A stretch of DNA of 64,000 nucleotides. It comes from a bacterium HR11. GTDB lineage: Bacteria > Acidobacteriota > HRBIN11. The notes beneath the pieces were generated by a model. That model was not told the origin of the DNA. It did not search any database and was given only the letters and a program-made list of their open reading frames with translations. Positions 26,888 to 35,858 of the stretch are shown piece by piece; within the stretch, counting starts at the first letter, position 1; the number at the start of each line of letters is the position of its first letter. The stretch lies in NCBI GenBank assembly GCA_002898535.1, contig BEHN01000010.1, positions 1 to 64,000 of the forward strand, given 5' to 3'. The translations under genes were made by a program, and so were the position numbers.

Positions 26888-27009
26888 GACCGCAGACCCT
26901 GGACCATAGACCATAGACTACGGACCGCGGACCACCGACCTTTAGGTATGGACTATACCCTTTAATCCTCGGTCTATGGTCCGTGGTCTATGGTCTATGG
27001 TCCAGGGTC
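26888..27009. repeat. Inverted pair of period-7 arrays between convergent genes
   Basis: Left arm 26888-26940: GACCGCA, GACCCTG, GACCATA, GACCATA, GACTACG, GACCGCG, GACCACC, GACC, exactly 7 bp apart. Right arm 26971-27009: GGTCTAT, GGTCCGT, GGTCTAT, GGTCTAT, GGTCCAG, GGTC, the inverted form. The arms can pair across a 30-base loop. The right arm encodes the last residues (DHRP) of the PAP2 protein. It may work as a bidirectional terminator. Confidence 0.85.
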
Positions 27010-27908
27010 TTTTCATAGAGCCAGGGGCCGAGGACGGCGAAGAGGCCCGCCACGGCCAGGCCGGCCAGGGCGTCCACGGCGTAGTGAAAGCGTCCGTAGA
27101 CCGTCCCCAGCGTGAGGGCCGTCCCGAGGGGCAGGAGGCCCCAGAAGACCCGTCGGTCCCACCGGTAGGCGCATAGGACCGTGACCATGGCGGCCGCCAC
27201 GTGGCTACTCGGAAAGGCCGCCCCCCGGGCGGCCCCCCGGGCCAGGACGGCGAGGGCCACGCTCCGGAACCATCCGTGCTGGAGGTCCCCCTCGAGGGTC
27301 GGGTACGTGTAGTGCGGGCCCTCGACGGGAAAGAAGATGAACCACAGGTAGCAGAAATAGAAGGTCGCTATCAGGGTGAACATATACGCCTGGAAGGCCC
27401 GGTACCGGCGGGTCAGGTACAGCGTCAGGCCCAGGGCCGGGATCATCGTGTAGTAGCTGACGTAGCCGAAGTGCAGGAGCTCGGCGACCCAGGGATGGCG
27501 AATCCGCTGGCTAAATGCGAGGACGGGAAAGCCCCGGAAGAGCCACGCCTCCCATCGCAGGACCACGTCGTCGTAATACCGGTCCGTGACGATCCGATTC
27601 AGGACGGCCAGCTCCCGGTAGACGAAGGGCAGGATCATCGCCGGATACCAGGCGTGGAGGAATCGGAGCCATCCCCACGTCTCCGGGGGTCGGCGCAGGA
27701 GGAACCGCCGGACGGCGGCGATGGCGAGGATGCCCGCCCAGTGGAGGCCGCACAGGAAGAGGTGAGTCTCAGACGGCCACCCGTGCCGCCAGTAGATGCC
27801 CGACGTGAAGGCCAGGTAGGCGATGACCAGGCCGTCCACGCCGGGATGCCGCGTCAGGACACCGGCGTCATCCGCCGGAGAGCGGGACCTGGACGGGTCG
27901 TCGGACAT
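26988..27908 (-). CDS. PAP2-superfamily membrane phosphatase/transferase (IPC-synthase-like)
   Basis: 306 residues from the ATG at 27908, with about six membrane helices. The PAP2 catalytic motifs are present: FPSSHVAAA and YGRFHYAVDALAGL, which supply the two histidines and aspartate of the active site. The spacing and the AFPSSHVA wording resemble the PAP2_3/inositol-phosphorylceramide synthase branch. It probably dephosphorylates or transfers a head group on a lipid phosphate in the cytoplasmic membrane. The start lies 41 bp inside the end of the epimerase gene, so the two are co-transcribed. The frame extends to 28166, but that part is antisense-like and not used. Confidence 0.85.
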   Translation of the reverse strand: MSDDPSRSRSPADDAGVLTRHPGVDGLVIAYLAFTSGIYWRHGWPSETHLFLCGLHWAGILAIAAVRRFLLRRPPETWGWLRFLHAWYPAMILPFVYRELAVLNRIVTDRYYDDVVLRWEAWLFRGFPVLAFSQRIRHPWVAELLHFGYVSYYTMIPALGLTLYLTRRYRAFQAYMFTLIATFYFCYLWFIFFPVEGPHYTYPTLEGDLQHGWFRSVALAVLARGAARGAAFPSSHVAAAMVTVLCAYRWDRRVFWGLLPLGTALTLGTVYGRFHYAVDALAGLAVAGLFAVLGPWLYEKTLDHRP

Positions 27909-28914
27909 TCGGTATCCACCCATGGGCGACATACCACTCGATGGTTTCCCGGAATCCGTCGACCAGCGTATACCGGGGACGGAAGCCGGTGTGCTGGACG
28001 AGCTTATCGACCCGGCAGACCCATCGGGGTTCCAGGAGCTCCCGGAGCTTGTCCCGGTCGAAGAATGTGGGCCGACCTCGGAGGGCGCCCCCGGCCTCCA
28101 GCAGGACGGCGGCGACCCAGAGGGCCCATGTCGGGACCGTGACCCGCCGGGGCCGGTCGAACCCATACAGGCGGGTCATCGTCTCGGCCACGTCCCGCCA
28201 CGTGTAAACGGCAGGGTCGGCGATGAAGTATGTCTCTCCGTGGGTCCGCGGGCACTCGTACACGCGGAGGATCCCCGCAACGAGGTCCTTGACGTAAATC
28301 AGGCTGAACCGCCGGTCCGGCGACCCGAGGAAGACGTGCCACCCCCGGGCGGCGATCCGGAAGTAGGGCAGGACGGCCCGGTCGCCGGGCCCGTAGACGA
28401 CGGGCGGCCGCAGGATCGTCCAGGCGACCGACGGCGGGGCCTGCCGGACGTAGATTTCCCCGCGGAGTTTGCTCTCGCCGTACGGTGAGACGGGGCGGGG
28501 CGGCGTCGTCTCGTCGACGGCGTCGGCGTCCCGGGCGGGTCCGACGGCGGCGAGGCTACTGACGTAAATCAGCCGCATGGGTCGGCCCGTCTGGGCGACG
28601 GCCTCGACGAGGCGGGCCGTCCCGTCGGCGTTCACGCGAAAGAATTCCTCGGGCGTGCGGGCCTGCACGAGGCCGGCCAGGTGGATGACGCCGTCGCAGT
28701 CGTCCAGGGCCGCCCGGAGGGACGCCGGGTCTTCCAGGCGGCCGGGGACCCACTCGAGGCCGGGCGGCGACGTCGGCGGCGGGTCCCGTCGGGTCAAGGC
28801 CCGCACGACGTAGCCCCGCGTCGGGAGCGCTTCCAGAAGATGGCGGCCGATGAAGCCCGTACCGCCGGTGACGAAGACCCGTTTCATCCCGAGCCCCACT
28901 GCCCACCCGCTCAT
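27868..28914 (-). CDS. NAD-dependent epimerase/dehydratase (extended SDR)
   Basis: 348 residues. The Rossmann motif is [17 protein letters not shown], then the substrate region and the catalytic pair YGESKLRGE (YxxxK), typical of extended short-chain dehydrogenases acting on nucleotide sugars, sterols or dihydroflavonol-like substrates. The ATG at 28914 overlaps the accB stop as ATGA, which favours that start by translational coupling; Met10 (28887) also fits the usual N-terminus. The neighbouring PAP2 enzyme suggests a membrane lipid or glycolipid substrate, but this is inference. Confidence 0.88.
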   Translation of the reverse strand: MSGWAVGLGMKRVFVTGGTGFIGRHLLEALPTRGYVVRALTRRDPPPTSPPGLEWVPGRLEDPASLRAALDDCDGVIHLAGLVQARTPEEFFRVNADGTARLVEAVAQTGRPMRLIYVSSLAAVGPARDADAVDETTPPRPVSPYGESKLRGEIYVRQAPPSVAWTILRPPVVYGPGDRAVLPYFRIAARGWHVFLGSPDRRFSLIYVKDLVAGILRVYECPRTHGETYFIADPAVYTWRDVAETMTRLYGFDRPRRVTVPTWALWVAAVLLEAGGALRGRPTFFDRDKLRELLEPRWVCRVDKLVQHTGFRPRYTLVDGFRETIEWYVAHGWIPNVRRPVQVPLSGG

Positions 28915-29507
28915 TCCTCGACGGCCGGGGTCGGGCGGATCGCCATCAGCTGGGCCCCGTACTCGACGGGCGTGCCGTTCTCGACATAGATGGCGACGAC
29001 CTCGCCGTCCACGTCGCTCTGGATTTCGTTCATGATCTTCATCGCCTCGATGATGCAGACCGTCTGGCCCTTGCGGACCCGGCTTCCGACCTCGACAAAC
29101 GGCGGGGCGTCCGGGGACGGCGACCGGTAGAAGGTCCCCACGATGGGGGACCGAATGTAGTGGAGGGGCGTCTCGGCTTCGGACCTTTCCGGGGGCGGCG
29201 CCGGAGCCGGCTTTTCAGCGGTCACGGGCTCGGGCACCGACGTCGGCGCCGGAGTCGCCGGGACCGACGGCGGCGTCGGGGCCGAAGCCGCCGACGTCAG
29301 CCACGGGAGGAACCACGAGGGGACGGACTCGGGCAGATGCCGCGCCGGATTCCCCTGCTGGACGATGCGGATGCGGACGTCCCCCTGACTGTACTCGAAT
29401 TCGCCGACCTTGTGCTCGACGAGGAGCTCGATCAGGCGCCGGATGGCCTCGATGTCGAAGGGCAGACGGCGTCGGGATATACGCTCCGACCTCTTGACGG
29501 CAGGCAT
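28911..29507 (-). CDS. accB: Biotin carboxyl carrier protein of acetyl-CoA carboxylase
   Basis: 198 residues in the usual three-part form: an N-terminal helical region ([23 protein letters not shown]), a Pro/Ala-rich linker (about 55-110), and the biotinyl domain with EAMKIMNEI, where K157 is the biotinylation site. AccB carries the carboxyl group in malonyl-CoA synthesis. It directly follows efp, the common bacterial efp-accB order, but accC is not next; an SDR gene takes that place. The gap to efp is only 2 bp. Confidence 0.94.
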   Translation of the reverse strand: MPAVKRSERISRRRLPFDIEAIRRLIELLVEHKVGEFEYSQGDVRIRIVQQGNPARHLPESVPSWFLPWLTSAASAPTPPSVPATPAPTSVPEPVTAEKPAPAPPPERSEAETPLHYIRSPIVGTFYRSPSPDAPPFVEVGSRVRKGQTVCIIEAMKIMNEIQSDVDGEVVAIYVENGTPVEYGAQLMAIRPTPAVEE

Positions 29508-29509
29508 CT

Positions 29510-30070
29510 TTACCCCCGCCCGAGATATTCGCCGGTCCGGGTGTCGATGAGGACCTCCTCGCCTTCCTGGATGAACAGGGGGACCTGGACGACGGCGCCC
29601 GTCTCGAGGACGGCGGGTTTGCTTCCCCCGGCGGCCGTGTCGCCCCGCACGCCGGGGTCTGTCCGGACGACCCGGAGCGTGACGGCCTTCGGCAGGACCA
29701 GGCTCAGGGGCCGACCCTCGTAGAGGAACATCGTGACCTCGATGCCCTCCTTCAGGAAGCGGGCGGCGTCCCCGACCTGAGCGGCCGTCGCCAGGACCTG
29801 ATCGTAGGTCTCCAGGTCCATGAAGACGTAATCATCCCCCTGCCGGTACAGGAACTGCATGGGCCGTTCTTCGACGTCGGCGACGTCGACCATGTCGCCG
29901 GCCCGGAAGTTGACGTCCAAGACCTGCCCCGTGGCCATATTCTTGAGGCGCGTCTTGACGAAGGCCTGGCCCTTGCCGGGCTTCACGTGCTGGAACTCGA
30001 CGACTTCCCATACGGCGTTGTTGTACAGGATCTTGAGGCCCGTCTTGAAGTCGTTGGTCGATATCTGCAT
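29510..30070 (-). CDS. efp: Translation elongation factor P
   Basis: 186 residues, normal for EF-P, starting at the ATG at 30070 with GGGGGAG upstream. The N-terminal KOW-like domain has the exposed loop PGKGQAF with lysine (K33) at the tip, the site modified in many bacteria, and ends near [20 protein letters not shown]. Two OB domains follow, ending [20 protein letters not shown] and the conserved [12 protein letters not shown] relieves ribosome stalling at polyproline. Proline-rich linkers in this window (AccB, the S55 and propeller proteins) are plausible clients. No EpmA, EarP or YmfI gene is seen here. Confidence 0.96.
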   Translation of the reverse strand: MQISTNDFKTGLKILYNNAVWEVVEFQHVKPGKGQAFVKTRLKNMATGQVLDVNFRAGDMVDVADVEERPMQFLYRQGDDYVFMDLETYDQVLATAAQVGDAARFLKEGIEVTMFLYEGRPLSLVLPKAVTLRVVRTDPGVRGDTAAGGSKPAVLETGAVVQVPLFIQEGEEVLIDTRTGEYLGRG

Positions 30071-30491
30071 AGGACTCCCCCCATTCGACATCAGGCAGGT
30101 AGGAAGAATACAGGAAGCGAGATGCAGGATGCAAGATGCGAGACGTCTAATGACTGAGCACTTTTGGGGAGGTCGGCAGGTCGGCAGATGGGCAGGTCGG
30201 CATCCCGCCGTCCATCCTCGGAACACCGGCAGTCATGCCGGTGTCCTCCTGTCCTGGCACCGCCAGTCATGGCGGCGTCCCTCCCATCCGAACACCGGCA
30301 GTGATGCCGGTGTCTTCTTTAGAGAGCCAGCAGTCATGCTGGCGTCATCCTCATGAACCGCCAGTCATGGCGGTGTCTACCTTATGGAGCCGGCAGTGAT
30401 GCTGGCGTCAACCTCTTGGGAAAGACGATTTCAAGCATTCGGCAGATAAGCCGATGGGGAACCGTTCGCCATTCGCCCTCCCGAACTGCCG
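30071..30491. other. 420-bp gene-free region between M20 peptidase and efp
   Basis: The region contains a period-7 array (30119-30154), a six-unit covarying palindrome array (30225-30406) and a fragment matching the subterminal part of the MITE-like family (about 30413-30450). The efp promoter should be on its right side but is not obvious. Confidence 0.6.
30225..30406. repeat. Six-unit array of covarying palindromes
   Basis: Units of 18 bp at 30225, 30259, 30294, 30326, 30357 and 30389, spaced 31-35 bp. All have loop GTCA or GTGA. Stems differ but remain paired: ACCGGCA/TGCCGGT, ACCGCCA/TGGCGGC, GCCAGCA/TGCTGGC, GCCGGCA/TGCTGGC (one G-T pair). The unit is preceded by (G)AAC or AGAG and followed by GTC. 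Confidence 0.9.
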
Positions 30492-31667
30492 TTATAGCTC
30501 CCACCAGAGGCCCGCCAGGAAGGCCGTCCGGCGGGGGACCGTCGAGAGGTCGGCCCATTCGTCCGGGGCATGGGCGCCGTCGCCGTCGACGCCCAGGCCG
30601 TCCAAGACGCGGGCGCCGACCTCGGCCGCGTAGGCACTATCGCCGCCGCCCCCGACGCGAACGCCTTCCAGATTCCAGTCCAGCAGGGCGGCGATGGACC
30701 GGGCCCGCTCGAAGGCTTCTCGGGATGCCCGCGCTGTCAGGGGCGGCATGTGGGTCTCAAGCGTCCAGGTGAAGCCTCGGGCCTCGGGCCGTTCCGGGTC
30801 CAGGGGAAGCGCTTGGAAGGCTTTGAGCCATGCCCGCAAGGCCTCCAGGTGGGTCGGGTCGGCGTACCGGACGTCGTAGGTCAGGCGGCACGTGTCGGGA
30901 ATCCGGTTCGTGCGCTGGCCGCCCCGGATTTTGGCCAGCGTCACCCAGAGGCCCTCGTGAGCGACCGTCCAGGCTCGGAGTAGTCCGTGCCATCCCAGGG
31001 CCTGCTCGATGGCGTTGACGCCGCCGGACCGAAGACCCGGATGGCCCGAGCGGCCCCGGAACGAAACCTCCAGGACGGCGACCCCGTATCGCTCGACCTT
31101 GGCGGCCCCGCCGGGGGCGGCCGGCTCCAGGGACAGGACGTAGCGGGCCCGCCGGGCCCATTCCTGAATCCGGGGCCGGGCGCCGGGACTGCCGGCCTCC
31201 TCGTCGGTCGTCCAGAGCCAACCGATGCGGCGGTCGGCCGGGACTTCGCCGAGGTCCCGCATGACCTCGAAGGCGAACATCAGAAGGGCGATGCCGCCCT
31301 TCATGTCGTAGACACCGGGTCCCGTGGCCCGGGTCCCCTCGACCCGAAAGGGGCGCCGCCGGATCTCTCCCTCGGGCCACACCGTGTCGGCGTGGCCGAT
31401 GAACAGGACGTCGAACTCGGCCGGGGCTTCCGGGTCCGGCGGGTACCAGCTCAGGAGGACCGGGGCCGAGGGCGGGGCCTCGAGTTCCTTTGTCTGCAAG
31501 CCCATCGCTTGAATTTCGTCCCGAAGGACCCGGATGAAGGCATGGACCCGGTCGGTCCGCTCCGTCGGCGTCTCGAACTCGACGAACCGACGGAGGCGTT
31601 CGACGAAGCGGTCCATGCGGGCTTCAGCCGCCTGACGGATACGGACGAGTCGCTCCCGAAGTTCCAT
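30492..31667 (-). CDS. M20-family metallopeptidase (carboxypeptidase G2-like)
   Basis: 391 residues from the ATG at 31667. Metal ligands and catalytic residues are visible: FIGHADTVWPEG (H92, D94), VYDMKGG (D121), TTDEEAGS (E156 catalytic, E157 metal) and the dimerisation-domain stretch SFRGRSGHPGLRSGGVNAIE. It should be a zinc amidohydrolase removing C-terminal residues such as glutamate, or acting on N-acyl amino acids. It lies downstream of pgk on the same strand. An 11-unit period-8 array starts only 10 bases before the ATG, so the leader is almost entirely repeat. Confidence 0.9.
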   Translation of the reverse strand: MELRERLVRIRQAAEARMDRFVERLRRFVEFETPTERTDRVHAFIRVLRDEIQAMGLQTKELEAPPSAPVLLSWYPPDPEAPAEFDVLFIGHADTVWPEGEIRRRPFRVEGTRATGPGVYDMKGGIALLMFAFEVMRDLGEVPADRRIGWLWTTDEEAGSPGARPRIQEWARRARYVLSLEPAAPGGAAKVERYGVAVLEVSFRGRSGHPGLRSGGVNAIEQALGWHGLLRAWTVAHEGLWVTLAKIRGGQRTNRIPDTCRLTYDVRYADPTHLEALRAWLKAFQALPLDPERPEARGFTWTLETHMPPLTARASREAFERARSIAALLDWNLEGVRVGGGGDSAYAAEVGARVLDGLGVDGDGAHAPDEWADLSTVPRRTAFLAGLWWEL

Positions 31668-31676
31668 GGGGCTCGG

Positions 31677-31764
31677 CCATTCGGGAATTCGGCAGTTCGG
31701 GAGTTCGGGAGCCCGGGAATTCGGCAGTTCGGCAGATGGGCAGTTCGGCAGATGGGCAGATGGG
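31677..31764. repeat. Degenerate tandem array, period 8 (CAGTTCGG/CAGATGGG), 11 units
   Basis: Units in exact 8-bp register: CCATTCGG, GAATTCGG, CAGTTCGG, GAGTTCGG, GAGCCCGG, GAATTCGG, CAGTTCGG, CAGATGGG, CAGTTCGG, CAGATGGG, CAGATGGG. The last two bases GG are invariant. It forms the 5' leader of the M20 peptidase gene on the minus strand. Confidence 0.9.
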
Positions 31765-31858
31765 TCGAAGGGATTCAAGTGGACGGTCCGGCCGGTAGCT
31801 TCGGAGGCCCACCTCCGCCCCGATTCCCGACCTGCCGATCTGTTCACAGCCCCCGGCG

Positions 31859-33067
31859 CTACAGGGCCCTTCGGAGCAAAGCCGCCAGGCCCGGCAGTTC
31901 GAGGCCGGCCAGAAACTCGAGACTGGCCCCGCCGCCGGTCGAGGCGTGGGTGACCCGGTCCAGGAGACCTTCCTGCTGGAGGACGGCCAGGCTGTCGCCG
32001 CCGCCGACGACGGTGAAGTGGGGATTGGCGGCGACGGCCCGGGCGATGCTCCGGGTCCCCTCGGCGAAGGCCGGCACCTCATAGACGCCCATCGGGCCAT
32101 TCCAGAAGACGGTCCGGGCCGTGGCGATCTCGGCCGCATAGCGGCGGGCCGTCTCGGGCCCGATGTCCACGCCGCACCAGTCCCCAAAAGCCTCGCCGGT
32201 CCGGACGGTCCGGACCTCGGTCGGGTCGTCCGGTCGGCGGGCCAGGACGTGGTCGACGGGGAGATGGAGAGCGACGCCCTGCCGGCGGGCTTGGGCCATC
32301 AGGTCGGCGACGGCCTCGACCTGGTCGGGCTCATAAAGCGACGCCCCGATGTCATGACCCTGGGCCTTCAGGAACGTATAGCTCATCGCACCCCCGATGA
32401 GAAGAGCCTGGACGCGTCCCAGTAGGTTCCAGACGACGGGCAGTTTGTCAGATATCTTGGCCCCGCCCAGGACGGCGACAAAGGGAGACTCCGGCGCCTG
32501 GACCAGGCGGCTCAGGGCCTGGACCTCCCGCTCCATCAGAAGGCCCATCCCGCAGGCCGGGAAGAAGTCCACGACGGCGTGAACGGAGGCGTGCGCCCGG
32601 TGGGCCGCCCCGAAGGCATCGTTGACGTAGACTTCCCCCAGCCGGGCCAGTTGGGCCGCAAAGTCGGGGTCGTCCTTCTCTTCCCCCGGATAGAAGCGCA
32701 GGTTTTCGAGGACCAGTATGCCCCCTGAGGCGAGGGCTTGGCTCGCCCGCTCGACGGCCGGCCCGACGCAGTCGCCGATGAAGGCCACCGGCCGGCTCGT
32801 CAGACGGCGGAGGTGGTCGGCGACCGGTGCCAGGCTGTATCGGGGGTCGGCCTTTCCCTTCGGCCGCCCCAGATGGGAAGCCACGACGATGCGGGCGCCC
32901 CGTTCCGCCAGGTACGCCAGCGTGGGGAGCGTCGCCCGGATGCGGGTGTCGTCGGCGACCCGGCCGTCCTGGAGGGGAACGTTGAAGTCGACCCGGACGA
33001 AGACCCGGCGGCCGGCCACGTCCAGGTCCCGGAGGGTTCGGATGCGGGAAAGGTCTTGTAGACTCAT
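31859..33067 (-). CDS. pgk: Phosphoglycerate kinase
   Basis: 402 residues, the normal size. The N-terminal substrate domain shows RVDFNVPLQDG and ATLPTLAYLAERGARIVVASHLGRPKG; the hinge and C-terminal nucleotide domain show FVAVLGGAKISDKLPV, ALLIGGAMSYTFLKA and the terminal VVGGGDSLAVLQQ...STGGGASLEFLAG. It catalyses the ATP-forming step of glycolysis from 1,3-bisphosphoglycerate. The ATG at 33067 has GGGAGG upstream. gap, its common neighbour, is not in the window. Confidence 0.97.
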   Translation of the reverse strand: MSLQDLSRIRTLRDLDVAGRRVFVRVDFNVPLQDGRVADDTRIRATLPTLAYLAERGARIVVASHLGRPKGKADPRYSLAPVADHLRRLTSRPVAFIGDCVGPAVERASQALASGGILVLENLRFYPGEEKDDPDFAAQLARLGEVYVNDAFGAAHRAHASVHAVVDFFPACGMGLLMEREVQALSRLVQAPESPFVAVLGGAKISDKLPVVWNLLGRVQALLIGGAMSYTFLKAQGHDIGASLYEPDQVEAVADLMAQARRQGVALHLPVDHVLARRPDDPTEVRTVRTGEAFGDWCGVDIGPETARRYAAEIATARTVFWNGPMGVYEVPAFAEGTRSIARAVAANPHFTVVGGGDSLAVLQQEGLLDRVTHASTGGGASLEFLAGLELPGLAALLRRAL

Positions 33068-33213
33068 GAGGGCCTCCCTGACAATTGGGCGATTCGGGAA
33101 TTCGGCAATTCGGCATCAGGCAGTCGCCGGACTCCCGGACGGTCGCGACCCCGCTCGGACGAGCGGGGCTTGGATAAAAACGACCTGCCTACCGAACTCC
33201 CGAATTGCCGATT

Positions 33214-34179
33214 TTACACGAGTACGCCCAGCAGGGGTTGCCAGACCCATGGCGGTTTGAGGGCCGGGAGGGCGTCGTCGGCGGCCCCGACGTCCAGGAC
33301 TTCCAGATCAAAGGGGAAGGCCGCTCGAAGCCGGTCGACCAGGGATTCCGTATGGGGCCCGCTCAGGAAGACCGTCTCCGGGGCGTCGTCCCGATGGAAG
33401 TCCTGGATGTAGGCCCCGATTCGGCGGAGTTCTCGCCCCAACGCCGCCGGTCCGTCGGTCGGACCCGCGTCCGCCTCCGGCGTCAGCGTGTGGGTTCGCT
33501 TCCAGACGAGACGGCGACCCTGAAAATAGGTCGTCGTCAGCCGCTCGCCGTCCCAGTGGATGACCATCCACCGGCGGTCGGCCCAGTCGGGCCGGGGCCC
33601 CACATAATGCCAGATCAGGTTGTCGATGGCGATGTTCTCGGGGACCACCAGGCCCGGTACGACGCCCTGCTGATTCAGCAAGTCTTCCAGACGGTCCAGG
33701 AAGGGCGCCCAGGCGGCCAGGGCGGCGACCGTGGCGACCCGCGCCCGCTTGTCTAAGACCTGCCACAGGACCCGATACGTGTCGAGGGCCAGGGTCGTCT
33801 GACGACGTAGTTGCCAGCGGATCAACTGTTGCTGTTCCTGAAATCGGCGGGGCCAGCCTTCGATGCGGAAGACGAAAAACATCGTGCTGGCATCCGGCAC
33901 GACGAGGCCGACCCGGCGGGGATACTCGGTCTCGGGCAGGACGCGGCCCAACGCTTCGGCCAAGGCCTCGGGGTTTTGGATCTCCAACTGCGCCGGGCGG
34001 ACCTCGAAGGTACCGGTCGGCAGGGCGGCGACCGCCTGATGCCGGACGTGCCACTTGGAGCCGCGCCGTTCCCACCAGAGACACCGGACCCCTTCATACG
34101 TCACGTGGAGGGCCATCGGGGGCACGTAGGCCGACCGCCGCCGGAGGCGCTTCCAGACTGAGAGCGACCGCGTCCCCAA
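33214..34179 (-). CDS. PilM-like actin-fold pilus assembly protein
   Basis: 321 residues, beginning at a TTG at 34179 four bases past the gspE stop (an ATG at 34116 is an alternative). The sequence is diverged but shows the PilM/ComM-like pattern: an initial beta segment (ALHVTYEGVRCLWW), VGLVVPDASTMFFVFRIE, and a second half with WMVIHWDGERLTTTYFQG and TVFLSGPHTESLVDRL, like the phosphate-binding loops of the FtsA/PilM superfamily. In type IV pili PilM sits on the cytoplasmic side and links to PilN. Location directly after gspE/pilB and pilC supports this role; pilN and pilO are not next. Confidence 0.72.
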   Translation of the reverse strand: MGTRSLSVWKRLRRRSAYVPPMALHVTYEGVRCLWWERRGSKWHVRHQAVAALPTGTFEVRPAQLEIQNPEALAEALGRVLPETEYPRRVGLVVPDASTMFFVFRIEGWPRRFQEQQQLIRWQLRRQTTLALDTYRVLWQVLDKRARVATVAALAAWAPFLDRLEDLLNQQGVVPGLVVPENIAIDNLIWHYVGPRPDWADRRWMVIHWDGERLTTTYFQGRRLVWKRTHTLTPEADAGPTDGPAALGRELRRIGAYIQDFHRDDAPETVFLSGPHTESLVDRLRAAFPFDLEVLDVGAADDALPALKPPWVWQPLLGVLV

Positions 34180-34182
34180 GCC

Positions 34183-35790
34183 TCAATCCTCCGCGAAGGT
34201 CACTTTGTTGATCTCGGGGAGCGTCGTGATCCCCTGGAAGACCTTCTCGAGGGCGGCTTGGCGAAGCGGGACCATGCCGGCCTCCCGGGCGACCCGCTTG
34301 AGCTCGGAGGACGCGTAATTCCGGATGAGGACGTCCCGGACCCGGTCGGTGACCTCCAGGAGCTCGCCGATGGCCGTCCGGCCCCGGTAGCCCGTCCCGG
34401 CGCACTCGATACAGCCCCGGCCCTCGTAGAAGCGCACGTTCCGGGCCAGTTCGGGCGAGATGCCGGACTCCCGCAAGTACTCGGGGTCGTACTGGACCTC
34501 CGTCTTGCAGTTCGGACAGATGACCCGGACGAGCCGCTGGGCCAGCACGGCCAGGAGGGCCGACACGAAGTAGTACGGCTCGATGCCCATGTTCAGGAAC
34601 CGCCCGATGACGTCGATGACGTTGTTGGCGTGGACCGTCGTGAAGACGAGATGCCCCGTCAGGGCCGACTGGATGGCGATCTGGGCCGTCTCGGGGTCCC
34701 GGATCTCGCCGACCATGATCTTGTCGGGGTCGTGCCGCAGGATAGACCGCAGGCCCCGGGCAAAGGTCAGGCCCTTCTTCTCGTTGACGGGGACCTGGGT
34801 GACGCCCTCGATCATGTATTCGACGGGGTCTTCGATCGTCACGATCTTGTGCTCGATGCTCTTGATCTCGTTCAGGCAGGCGTACAGGGTCGTCGTCTTG
34901 CCGCTTCCCGTCGGACCCGTCACGAGGAACATCCCATAGGGGGCGTGGATGTACCGCCGGATCTTCCGGATGAGCGTCGGGTTGAAGCCCAGGACGTCCA
35001 GCCGCAGGTCCTTGAAGCTCTCGCTGAGGTACTCCTTGTCTAAGATGCGGATCACGCAGTCTTCGCCGTAAATCGTCGGCATGATGGAGACCCGGAAGTC
35101 GACGGTCTTGCCGTCGACCCGGAGCTTGAAGCGGCCGTCCTGGGGGATGCGCTTCTCGGCGATGTCCAGCTCGGCCATGACCTTGACCCGGGAAATGATG
35201 GCCGTGTGATACCGCTTGTCGATGGGCTCCATCGCATACTGCAGGACGCCGTCGATGCGGTACTTGACGACGACGGCCCGGTCCTGGGTCTCGATATGGA
35301 TGTCGCTGGCCCGCCGCTGGAGGGCGTTGAAGATGATCGAGTCGACCAGCCGGACGACCGGGCTCGTGTCGGTCGTCAGCCGGTCGATGGTCAGGACTTC
35401 CTCGGCCTCTTCTTCTTCCTCGTGGACGACCTGGGCCCGGAAGGTCTGGGTCGCCTCCTCCAGGACCCGCTGGGAGCTCTCGCTCCGCTTCAGGAGGGCT
35501 TCGATGGCCGACGGCGTCGTGAAGACAAATCGGACCTTCGCCCCCAGGCGCCACTCCAGCTCGTCGGCCCGCATGACGAGGCTGGGGTCACAGATGGCGA
35601 TCTCGAGGACGTCGCCCGACCGCCGGTAGGGCACAAAGCGGTAGGCCAGCATGAGTTCAGCCGGGATGGTCCGGAACAGGTCGGCTTGCACGGGCATGGA
35701 CGCCAGGTCCACGAAGGGCAGGCCGTACCGTTCGGCCCACCGCCGGGCCTCGACCCACTCGTCCGTCTCCGTGCGGACGCCTTCCCACAT
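34183..35790 (-). CDS. GspE/PilB-family secretion or pilus assembly ATPase
   Basis: 535 residues from the ATG at 35790 (GGGAGAGG upstream). The N-terminal GspE/MshEN domain (about 1-150) precedes the ATPase core with Walker A GPTGSGKTTT (about residue 295), the Asp box, Walker B VGEIRDPETAQ and the His box TTVHANN. A zinc-binding segment with CPNC and CIEC is typical for GspE/PilB. It powers assembly of type IV pili or a type II secretion pseudopilus. PilC and a PilM-like gene flank it on the same strand, but no pilin gene lies in the window. Confidence 0.93.
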   Translation of the reverse strand: MWEGVRTETDEWVEARRWAERYGLPFVDLASMPVQADLFRTIPAELMLAYRFVPYRRSGDVLEIAICDPSLVMRADELEWRLGAKVRFVFTTPSAIEALLKRSESSQRVLEEATQTFRAQVVHEEEEEAEEVLTIDRLTTDTSPVVRLVDSIIFNALQRRASDIHIETQDRAVVVKYRIDGVLQYAMEPIDKRYHTAIISRVKVMAELDIAEKRIPQDGRFKLRVDGKTVDFRVSIMPTIYGEDCVIRILDKEYLSESFKDLRLDVLGFNPTLIRKIRRYIHAPYGMFLVTGPTGSGKTTTLYACLNEIKSIEHKIVTIEDPVEYMIEGVTQVPVNEKKGLTFARGLRSILRHDPDKIMVGEIRDPETAQIAIQSALTGHLVFTTVHANNVIDVIGRFLNMGIEPYYFVSALLAVLAQRLVRVICPNCKTEVQYDPEYLRESGISPELARNVRFYEGRGCIECAGTGYRGRTAIGELLEVTDRVRDVLIRNYASSELKRVAREAGMVPLRQAALEKVFQGITTLPEINKVTFAED

Positions 35791-35858
35791 ACGATGCCTC
35801 TCCCTTCAGTGAAGGCAGGGTACAACAAATAGGGCAATAAGGCAATACCCAGCACCCA

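Noticed and set aside
27909-28166. N-terminal extension of the PAP2 frame
   Set aside because: It overlaps the epimerase coding region and is Ser/Pro-rich; the start at 27908 fits the membrane protein and the 41-bp overlap.
30225-30406. Palindrome array considered as a CRISPR array
   Set aside because: The 'repeats' differ in sequence between units, spacing is irregular (31-35 bp), spacers are not unique 30-mers and no cas genes are nearby.
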